Shown: piece by piece, positions 6,891-11,684 of the stretch | Layout: each line of letters begins with the position of its first letter | Numbering within the stretch: position 1 is the stretch's first letter | Source: an uncultured Acidiphilium sp. | GTDB taxonomy: Bacteria > Bacillota > Clostridia > Christensenellales > Borkfalkiaceae | Reading direction: 5' to 3' | NCBI GenBank assembly: GCA_902495325.1 | Contig: CABUWK010000053.1 | Span: 1 to 11,684 of the forward strand | Length of the DNA stretch: 11,684 nucleotides | Notes under the pieces: model-generated | Told to the model about the DNA's origin: nothing | What the model saw: only the letters and a program-made list of their open reading frames with translations | Databases searched by the model: none | Translations under genes and position numbers: made by a program

Positions 6891-7253
6891 ATGGTAGACA
6901 ACGAATCGCAGGAAATGTATCTCGAAACGATCCTGAAGTTGCAGAAAAAGAAGGGTAACGTGCACGCTATCGACGTTGCGGAAGAACTCGGTTATTCCAA
7001 ACCGAGCGTTTCGCGTGCCGTCGGCATCATGAAAAAGGACGGATTTATCACCGTCCGGGCGGACGGTGTGATCGAGCTGACGGCAACGGGCAGAGAAAAG
7101 GCGGAAGCGATCCTCGAACGGCACAAAGCGCTTACGGAAGCCCTTGTGAAAATGGGGCTCGGGCAGAAGGCGGCGGAGGAGAACGCCTGCCGCGTGGAAC
7201 ACGTGATCACGGAAGAAGCATTTGAGGCGATCCGGAAGCATTTTAACGTATAA
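6891..7253 (+). CDS. DtxR-family metal-dependent transcriptional repressor
   Basis: The 120 residues match the DtxR/MntR core: SQEMYLETIL at the start, a winged helix with the recognition region at about 25-50 (DVAEELGYSKPSVSRAV), then the dimerisation and metal-binding helices. Candidate ligands are M9, H78, C100, E103 and H104, from ERH and ACRVEH. C100 aligns with DtxR C102, whereas manganese-sensing MntR has Glu there, so iron(II) sensing is the better guess. The C-terminal SH3-like domain of DtxR/IdeR is absent, as in many clostridial relatives. GAGGG (6882-6886) precedes the ATG. It follows the ABC pair on the same strand but has its own promoter and terminator. Iron-dependent control of the transporters is inference. 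Confidence 0.92.
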   Translation: MVDNESQEMYLETILKLQKKKGNVHAIDVAEELGYSKPSVSRAVGIMKKDGFITVRADGVIELTATGREKAEAILERHKALTEALVKMGLGQKAAEENACRVEHVITEEAFEAIRKHFNV

Positions 7254-7301
7254 GACGGCTATAAGCCGATGATCCCGTTATTCTGCGGGAAACGGAAAAG
7301 A

Positions 7302-7329
7302 AAAAAGACGAGCGTGCTCGTCTTTTTTT
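7302..7329. terminator. Bidirectional intrinsic terminator between the dtxR-like gene and the diguanylate cyclase gene
   Basis: AAAAAGACGAGC (7302-7313) pairs with GCTCGTCTTTTT (7316-7327), giving a 12-bp stem, with T-runs on both strands. It serves the plus-strand dtxR-like gene ending at 7253 and the minus-strand gene ending at 7354. Confidence 0.9.
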
Positions 7330-7353
7330 ATGTCCTTGTTTCTGTCGGGATCG

Positions 7354-8535
7354 TCAGTCTGCATCCGGTTCGGCAGATCGCGGTTTTCCGGCATTTTTAT
7401 TCTGATACATATCCCGGTCGGCTTGCTCGATCGCTTCTGCCAGTGTGTTTTGCTGCGGGATATAATGTCCGTATCCGATTGCGACCGTCGGCAGGTTTTC
7501 GTCCGTTCCGCGTTTTTCGGCAAGTTTTTCGAGAAACGCTTTGTTTAAGGCGTCGACAGCGTAAATATGTCTGCGAAGGATCACGCAGAATTCGTCTCCG
7601 CCGAAGCGGAAGCAGAGCCCGTCTTTTCCGTAGGCTTCTTTTAAAGTCGTTCCGATCGTCGTAAGGCATCGGTCGCCGTAACGATGCCCGTAGGTATCGT
7701 TGACGAATTTGAAGTTATTTACGTCGAGCATGATAACGGCAACGGGTTTTGCGTTGGCTGCAACGGCTGCGTCGAACGAACGTCGGTTAAGAAGCCCCGT
7801 CAGCCCGTCGGTATGCAGAATGACGGAGCAATAATAGATGTAGAAAAGGATCATCCCGACGGCGATCGTAAGCCATACGACGCGGACGGTCGGATCGACG
7901 GCTTGCATCACGACGCCCGCCAATACGAATATGCCGATCATCGAAAGGGCATAGAGATTGCAATTCTGAAACTTCGTGTTGAAACGAACGACGGTGTAGA
8001 TCAGAAAGCATGCGGAAATCGCGATCATTGCGTAATACAGGGGATAAAGCGTGCCGTGATGATAAACGTTTTGCCCGTCCACCGAGAAGGTGATCCCGAG
8101 AAAAGCGGAAAGAAGTTCGATCATGGCATGCGCGCCGATGATCCCGAACAGGATTTTTCTCGAGCGGATCGGGTAGAATGCCGTGGCGAAGGTGACCGGG
8201 ATGAGCGGCGCGACGGAAAGTTCGATCACCTTGACGGTGATGTGAAGAGGGCGGAAAGCGAGGGGTGCCCTATTCAAAATTTCGCCCAGGCATTCCGAGA
8301 TCGCGCAGAGCGCGATCAGAACGGCGGTCAGGACCGTTCCTTTTTTCGCAGCTTTCGTGATCGTGTCGCTTCTGGCGGCAAACGAAATCAGAACCGCCAT
8401 GGAAAAAACAGACAACACGACGGATGCGTAATAAGTTTTTATAAAGTACCTGTGTTTCCGGAAGCAGATAATAGAATGAAAAAGCAGAATGAAAAGGTAT
8501 AAAACACCGCGACATGACGACCGGAAAGCCGACAA
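7354..8535 (-). CDS. Membrane-bound diguanylate cyclase (GGDEF domain)
   Basis: The first about 240 residues are a run of hydrophobic helices forming a multi-pass membrane sensor that I cannot assign to a named family. Residues about 240-380 form a GGDEF domain: DGLT (243-246), LDVNNFKFVND with the metal-binding aspartate, and FGGDEF with the intact active site at 312-316. The product would make cyclic di-GMP from two GTP at the inner membrane face. The inhibitory RxxD site normally before the active site is missing (GKDG by alignment), so product inhibition may be weak. The start is uncertain: the longest frame begins with TTG 8535-8533, has no Shine-Dalgarno sequence, and lies inside the upstream terminator. 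GTG (8418-8416) and ATG (8400-8398) are the other in-frame options seen, and they also lack a clear ribosome site. Confidence 0.9.
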   Translation of the reverse strand: MSAFRSSCRGVLYLFILLFHSIICFRKHRYFIKTYYASVVLSVFSMAVLISFAARSDTITKAAKKGTVLTAVLIALCAISECLGEILNRAPLAFRPLHITVKVIELSVAPLIPVTFATAFYPIRSRKILFGIIGAHAMIELLSAFLGITFSVDGQNVYHHGTLYPLYYAMIAISACFLIYTVVRFNTKFQNCNLYALSMIGIFVLAGVVMQAVDPTVRVVWLTIAVGMILFYIYYCSVILHTDGLTGLLNRRSFDAAVAANAKPVAVIMLDVNNFKFVNDTYGHRYGDRCLTTIGTTLKEAYGKDGLCFRFGGDEFCVILRRHIYAVDALNKAFLEKLAEKRGTDENLPTVAIGYGHYIPQQNTLAEAIEQADRDMYQNKNAGKPRSAEPDAD

Positions 8536-8546
8536 TACCGCGGTGT
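8501..8546 (-). terminator. Intrinsic terminator of the lipoprotein gene
   Basis: Read on the minus strand, ACACCGCG (8546-8539) pairs with CGCGGTGT (8511-8504) across a 27-base loop that can fold further, followed by TTTA. It lies about 65 bases after the lipoprotein stop codon and overlaps the first codons of the longest diguanylate cyclase frame. Confidence 0.6.
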
Positions 8547-8608
8547 CTGAATTTTAAATTGTTTCCGAAGAATCCCTTTAAGGTGATCGGTGACAGCGAA
8601 TACTGAGC

Positions 8609-10204
8609 TTACGCTTTGTGGCTGAGCCCGTCGCGGTATTCTTCGTAAGCGGAAACGTCATCGTCGGACATTACGCCGAGTTTCGTTTTGTTTACGATAT
8701 CTTCGACGAATTCATACGTTTCTTCATAGGTGTAGAATTCGTCCTGTGCGTCTTCGTCGGCTTCGTTATACGCTTTTTCCTGAGCGGTCACGTCGATCGC
8801 GTAAACATAGGAACAATAAGCCGTTCCGCTGTAAACGCAGAGGAAATAATCGTTGCCGTTTACGGAAACGACTTCCGGCGTGTACCATCCGGTGTTGACG
8901 GAAAGGGTATTGATGCGGAATTCTTTTGCGGTATTTCCGGCAAGAAGCTCGGTCAGGTTGATCCTGTAATAATTGCTCGAAGAATCGGAGAAATACAGAT
9001 AATCGCCTTTTACGAAAAGGATCTTTCCGCCTTTGATCGTGGAAGAATCGTAAAGGGTCGTTACGCCGATATCGGTCGTTGCGTCGTCCTTCTTCTCGTA
9101 GTCATAACGGAGAAGACCGAAGGAAGAATCGATATAGAGAATGGTTTTTCCGCCGTCAAGGAAGACGGAACCGTCCGCATAGGCGGCAGAACCGTTTTTG
9201 TCTCCGCCGTTCACGATCGCCGCGCTCACGGCTGCGAAAGCCGTTTTTTCGGTCAGGTTTTCGTCTTTGATCGCGCAGTAGTTGGTGGAGGAAATCGTGC
9301 TGTCGAGATAAGTGAAGGAGAAGTAAAGGATGCCGTCCTGATGACGGATCAGATCGAACGTCGCGCCCGTCTGACCGAATTCGCCCTGATTGTTGACGGT
9401 CATCGCGCCCGAGCCGTTCAGAACGATTTCTTCTTTCACGTCGTTGCCTAAGGTCACGCGGTGGATCTCCTGATAGCTTTCCTGTTTCGCGCTGTCGTCT
9501 TCTTCGTCGTAAACCTTGCTGAGCGGCTTTAAGGTGAAGAAGAGGGATGCGGAAGTATTATCGGCGTCGAAAATCAGTTCGTCGATCGCAGGTTTCGTCT
9601 TTTCGTAAGAGTAAACCTGCTTTCTCGTCTCGGCGTCGTAAATATACAGAGAAGTACTGTATACGACAAGGTAGACCTTGTCTCCCGCGGCGATATAACG
9701 GAATTTCGCGTCGCTCGAAAAATCTTTGTCCGCGATTTTGGACGAAGTGTCCGACCCGTCGAGCTTGGTGCGGAAGAAGTTGAGCTGATCGCTCTTTACC
9801 GTACCTTTGTTGTTCTTTTCCGCCGAGGGAACGGCATAATAAACGTAATCGCCGTAAATGTAGAAGCCTGCGGTCGTATCGCCCGAAACGATCAGTTTCG
9901 AAACGATCGTTTCATAGTCCCCGGAAGCGAGCCCCTCGTTGCCGAGTTTGGCGAAATTGCTCTTTTTCGTTCTCATCAGAGCGGCTTTCGTCACTTTTCC
10001 CGTCTTATAGGTCGTGGAATAAGATTCGATGCCGTTGATGAAATATACGTAATCCCCCGTTTCGACGACGAAACCGCCGTTGGTCGCCGTGGCGGGTTCT
10101 CTGGAAGAATTGTCCATAGAGACCGATGCGTTCCCCGTGCATGCGGTGAGACCGATCACGAGGCAGCAGAGGACCGCCAGTAAAGCAGTTAACTTTTTGC
10201 CCAT
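8609..10204 (-). CDS. Secreted lipoprotein, DUF5050-like beta-propeller
   Basis: The 531-residue product starts MGKKLTALLAVLCCLVIGLT and continues to a lipobox LTAC, so Cys22 is the predicted lipidated residue after signal peptidase II cleavage, leaving a surface-anchored protein of about 510 residues. The mature part repeats short YVYF, YIYGDYVYY, YLYFSDSSSNYYRI strands typical of propeller-like domains such as DUF5050; it has no visible catalytic motif. The C-terminus is acidic and Glu/Asp/Tyr rich. The ATG at 10204-10202 is chosen because AGGAG sits 8 bases upstream and it begins a proper signal peptide; the frame stays open 17 codons further up but has no start with such support. A promoter lies at 10307-10279 and a terminator follows. 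Role unknown: surface binding or sensing is possible. Confidence 0.87.
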   Translation of the reverse strand: MGKKLTALLAVLCCLVIGLTACTGNASVSMDNSSREPATATNGGFVVETGDYVYFINGIESYSTTYKTGKVTKAALMRTKKSNFAKLGNEGLASGDYETIVSKLIVSGDTTAGFYIYGDYVYYAVPSAEKNNKGTVKSDQLNFFRTKLDGSDTSSKIADKDFSSDAKFRYIAAGDKVYLVVYSTSLYIYDAETRKQVYSYEKTKPAIDELIFDADNTSASLFFTLKPLSKVYDEEDDSAKQESYQEIHRVTLGNDVKEEIVLNGSGAMTVNNQGEFGQTGATFDLIRHQDGILYFSFTYLDSTISSTNYCAIKDENLTEKTAFAAVSAAIVNGGDKNGSAAYADGSVFLDGGKTILYIDSSFGLLRYDYEKKDDATTDIGVTTLYDSSTIKGGKILFVKGDYLYFSDSSSNYYRINLTELLAGNTAKEFRINTLSVNTGWYTPEVVSVNGNDYFLCVYSGTAYCSYVYAIDVTAQEKAYNEADEDAQDEFYTYEETYEFVEDIVNKTKLGVMSDDDVSAYEEYRDGLSHKA

Positions 10205-10225
10205 TGAAAAAACTCCTTTCAAAAC

Positions 10226-10253
10226 GGCATACGCGGGTTCTCCGCCGCATACC
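10226..10253 (-). promoter_or_regulatory. Leader hairpin of the lipoprotein mRNA
   Basis: On the minus strand GGTATGCG (10253-10246) can pair with CGTATGCC (10233-10226) using two G-U pairs. It lies in the 5' untranslated leader, ending about 9 bases before the ribosome site. It may affect mRNA stability or translation; I recognise no regulatory class. Confidence 0.35.
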
Positions 10254-10278
10254 ATTTAAAATAGAAATATACTTTAAT

Positions 10279-10307
10279 ATTATATAACAATTTTTGAAAA
10301 TACGCAA
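10279..10307 (-). promoter_or_regulatory. Predicted sigma-A promoter of the lipoprotein gene
   Basis: On the minus strand TTGCGT (10307-10302) and a perfect TATAAT (10284-10279) are 17 bases apart. The leader to the ATG at 10204 would be about 68 bases. The divergent gene at 10349 must have its promoter in the same AT-rich 90 bases; TTGAAA (10295-10300) is a possible -35 box for it, with only a weak GATAAA (10319-10324) as -10. Confidence 0.7.
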
Positions 10308-10348
10308 TGATTTAAGGTGATAAATCTGAAAAAAAGGAGATTTTTATC

Positions 10349-10762
10349 GTGGAAAAACTGACTCTTTTCGATCTGATCGGAAAATTCGGCGAAGCCGCGA
10401 AAAGCGGCAGAAGTTTTTCCCGCCCGCAAGGCAGGGACGGCGGCGATATCCCCGCGGGGGAAAGACGGGAAAAAACGGGCGGAAACGCGGGGGCTTCCGG
10501 CGGTGAAACCCGTTATAAAAATCCGGAACACGGCGAGAGGGCGGAGAGAGAAAGCGTTTTCGTCGATCCCGGCATTCCTTCGCCGCCGGTCTATCGGATG
10601 AACGGTAAAATGGCGGCTTTCTGCAAACGACACGACGCGCTTTCCGCCGGGATCCCGGCAGCAAACGGCGGAAAAGAAGGAAAGGCGAGAAAGCCCCGCG
10701 CGGCGAGACCCCGCTCCGCGGAGAAGAGATCTCCTTCCGGCAGGACGAGACCGGAAGGGTAA
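10349..10762 (+). CDS. Small basic protein of unknown function
   Basis: The 137-residue frame starts with GTG, supported by AGGAGA (10335-10340) 8 bases upstream, the best start evidence in its neighbourhood. I do not recognise the family. Residues 1-20 (LTLFDLIGKFGEAAKSG) look like an amphipathic helix. Residues about 25-65 are a Gly/Arg/Glu-rich, probably disordered stretch. Residues about 80-100 (YRMNGKMAAFCKRHDALS) look like a short folded helix and are the most family-like part. The last 30 residues are very rich in Arg and Lys, with repeated PR/SR pairs. There is no signal peptide or membrane helix, so it is probably cytoplasmic and could bind nucleic acid, but that is only suggested by charge. 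The terminator at 10862-10888 follows. Confidence 0.7.
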   Translation: MEKLTLFDLIGKFGEAAKSGRSFSRPQGRDGGDIPAGERREKTGGNAGASGGETRYKNPEHGERAERESVFVDPGIPSPPVYRMNGKMAAFCKRHDALSAGIPAANGGKEGKARKPRAARPRSAEKRSPSGRTRPEG

Positions 10763-10778
10763 GCCGGGAGGGATGAGG

Positions 10779-10826
10779 GGGATCGCCCGGGTTCCGGAGA
10801 GCAGACTTTCCGGGAAGGGCGATCCC
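10779..10826. repeat. Inverted repeat in the 3' region of the small basic gene
   Basis: GGGATCGCCC (10779-10788) and GGGCGATCCC (10817-10826) make a perfect 10-bp stem. The 28-base loop contains CCGGA and TCCGG, which can pair further. No T-run follows directly. It begins 17 bases after the stop codon and lies 36 bases before the terminator; it may protect the transcript end or be a dispersed repeat. Confidence 0.55.
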
Positions 10827-10861
10827 GTCAGATTACCGTGCGTATTAAAAGGGAAAATAAG

Positions 10862-10888
10862 AACGCGGCAGGGCTCTGCCGCGTTTTT
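10862..10888. terminator. Intrinsic terminator between convergent genes
   Basis: AACGCGGCAG (10862-10871) pairs with CTGCCGCGTT (10876-10885) around a 4-base loop, with the T-run continuing to 10888. It clearly suits the plus-strand small gene. On the minus strand it overlaps the stop codon of the HD-domain gene and ends in TTCTTATTTT, so it may act both ways. Confidence 0.85.
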
Positions 10889-11399
10889 ACGATTTGTTAT
10901 CTTTTTCGCGCTTTGCTTCTTTTCTTTGCGCCCGTCTCTCCGCTTTCGCCGCTTTCTTTTCGGATCGGTTCTTTTTAAAGTCCCGCCAGGTGCAGATCTT
11001 GTCTGCCAGGGTCACGATCCAGCTTTCGCGGTACATCGGCAGCGGCGGGTTTAAAGGGAACATGTGTTTCCGGATAATATCCCGCTCGACCGCGTTGAGG
11101 GAAAACCTCTTTTCGGCGTTTTTCATTGCTTTTGCCGCATGGTACAACCCGTGCAGTTTGTGGGAAGGATCGGCAACGTGCCAGTCGTAAAGATAAAAGT
11201 CGTGAAGCAGGGCGCCGCGGATCAGAGACGGCATGTCGATCGGTTTTTTGCATTTCAGCCCGAGTTCCACGGCGATCTCGGCAACTTGCAGGGAATGATC
11301 GAAACAACTGACGTTGCCGTGGTGGGGCAGCGTTTTTTCGTAATTCATCTCCTCGGAGTCGAGTATGTCCTGTGCGTAAAGGGAGATCAGAGGATGCAT
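10887..11399 (-). CDS. HD-domain metal-dependent phosphohydrolase
   Basis: The 170-residue protein carries HD-superfamily metal-site residues: H35 (FDHSLQVAEIA), H66-D67 (LLHDFYLYDW), H83/H87, H112 (IIRKHMFPL) and D133 (LADKICTWRDF). HD proteins hydrolyse phosphate esters, often of nucleotides; the substrate here is unknown. The tail from about residue 142 is almost all Lys, Arg, Ala and Glu, a charged helix that could contact RNA or ribosomes. The ATG at 11399-11397 is chosen because AGGTGA lies just upstream and it begins the conserved domain; the frame is open up to 11612, but that extension runs through a terminator and over the neighbouring gene. It follows the TSCPD gene on the same strand. 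Confidence 0.87.
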   Translation of the reverse strand: MHPLISLYAQDILDSEEMNYEKTLPHHGNVSCFDHSLQVAEIAVELGLKCKKPIDMPSLIRGALLHDFYLYDWHVADPSHKLHGLYHAAKAMKNAEKRFSLNAVERDIIRKHMFPLNPPLPMYRESWIVTLADKICTWRDFKKNRSEKKAAKAERRAQRKEAKREKDNKS

Positions 11400-11414
11400 G
11401 GTTTCACCTGATAT

Positions 11415-11466
11415 GGGTAGCCGAGAGATTTGCAGATTTGAACGAAGTTGAAATCTGCGGCTATCC
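11415..11466 (-). promoter_or_regulatory. Nested stem-loop in the leader of the HD-domain gene
   Basis: An inner perfect 8-bp stem, GCAGATTT with AAATCTGC (11432-11439 and 11451-11458), sits directly on an outer stem, GGGTAGCC with GGCTATCC (11415-11422 and 11459-11466, one mismatch or wobble). There is a 9-base bulge on one side only. It ends a few bases before the ribosome site of the HD gene. I do not recognise it as a known riboswitch. Confidence 0.5.
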
Positions 11467-11482
11467 GGCATTGCGTTTCCGG

Positions 11483-11525
11483 AAAAAAGAAAAACGGGCA
11501 GAGACGATCTGTCAAAACCCGTTTT
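11483..11525 (-). terminator. Intrinsic terminator of the TSCPD-domain gene
   Basis: On the minus strand AAAACGGG (11525-11518) pairs with CCCGTTTT (11498-11491) across a loop that can fold further, followed by TCTTTTTT (11490-11483). It starts about 9 bases after the TSCPD stop codon and would separate it from the HD-domain gene. Confidence 0.75.
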
Positions 11526-11533
11526 GTTCCGAT

Positions 11534-11684
11534 TTATGCTTTTGCGTTTCTTTCTTTGTATTCCGCAAGGGCTTTTGCCAACTGGTCGGGGCAGGAAGTG
11601 TTGCTGCGGCATTTGATGCCTTTCAGCAGCGAGATCACTTCGTCGATATCCTTGCCCTGAACGAGCTTGGAGATCCCCTGAAGG
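11534..11684 (-). CDS. TSCPD-domain protein (TIGR03905-like), C-terminal fragment
   Basis: The frame enters from the right edge and ends at TAA (11536-11534), leaving 49 residues that contain KGIKCRSNTSCPDQLAKAL. This matches the small TSCPD-domain family (TIGR03905-like, usually about 80 residues), also found as a domain near the end of some ribonucleotide reductases. The C-x(6)-C pair in KCRSNTSC suggests a possible metal or redox role, but the function of the free-standing family is unknown. About 30 N-terminal residues and the start lie outside the window. Confidence 0.85.
   Translation of the reverse strand, partial: LQGISKLVQGKDIDEVISLLKGIKCRSNTSCPDQLAKALAEYKERNAKA

Noticed and set aside
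7684..8502. Plus-strand open frame of 272 codons opposite the diguanylate cyclase
   Set aside because: The GGDEF gene on the other strand has an intact active site and coherent membrane helices; this frame is low-complexity and charged.
8618..9451. Plus-strand open frame of 277 codons opposite the lipoprotein gene
   Set aside because: The minus strand has a signal peptide, lipobox and ribosome site; the plus-strand frame has none.
10205..10255. 17-codon N-terminal extension of the lipoprotein gene
   Set aside because: It lies in the leader between promoter and ribosome site, and would put 17 residues before a standard signal peptide.
11400..11612. N-terminal extension of the HD-domain gene
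   Set aside because: It would overlap the TSCPD gene in another frame and read through a terminator, and the ATG at 11399 has the ribosome site.
1..11684. CRISPR array, tRNA, rRNA or defence-system genes
   Set aside because: No regularly spaced repeats, no tRNA cloverleaf with a CCA-type end noticed, and no nuclease, methylase or toxin-antitoxin motifs in the supported genes.

Overview
The window looks like chromosomal DNA of a low-to-mid GC Firmicute, most likely a gut-type Clostridia (Christensenellales-like is a guess). The support is AGGAGG-type ribosome sites, TTGnnn-17-TATAAT promoters, many intrinsic terminators, a fused ATPase-permease ABC gene, a lipoprotein with a DUF5050-like beta-propeller look, and a TSCPD-domain gene. 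From about base 2245 onward the DNA is richer in G+C than the left 2.2 kb, which is AT-rich and carries mobile-element damage.

Layout. Bases 1-117 are the right end of an IS30-family insertion sequence. It cuts off a minus-strand fused ABC transporter gene (114-2033), which also has a nonsense codon in its ATPase Q-loop: a doubly broken gene. A divergent promoter region follows (2150-2244), with a long palindrome over the -10 box of a TetR-family regulator (2338-2988). Next is a two-gene operon of exporter-fold ABC half-transporters (3139-4923 and 4916-6658, overlapping by 8 bases), preceded by an 18-bp palindrome containing AGGTTAG. Behind its terminator lies a DtxR-family metal-dependent repressor (6891-7253) with its own promoter.

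The right part is mostly on the minus strand: a membrane-bound diguanylate cyclase (7354-8535), a large secreted lipoprotein (8609-10204), an HD-domain hydrolase (10887-11399) and the 3' end of a TSCPD-domain gene (11534-11684). A small, very basic protein of unknown function (10349-10762, GTG start) is transcribed divergently from the lipoprotein.

How the genes may work together. The TetR regulator, the ABC pair and the DtxR repressor form a plausible module. The ABC pair has features I associate with the YbtP/YbtQ-IrtAB branch (DEAT followed by DPENE), whose known members import siderophores although they have an exporter fold. A metal-sensing repressor next door and a DtxR-like half-site in the promoter fit an iron-related role, but this is inference. 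A TetR-controlled drug or peptide exporter remains the alternative. I see no CRISPR array, tRNA, rRNA or clearly new defence system.
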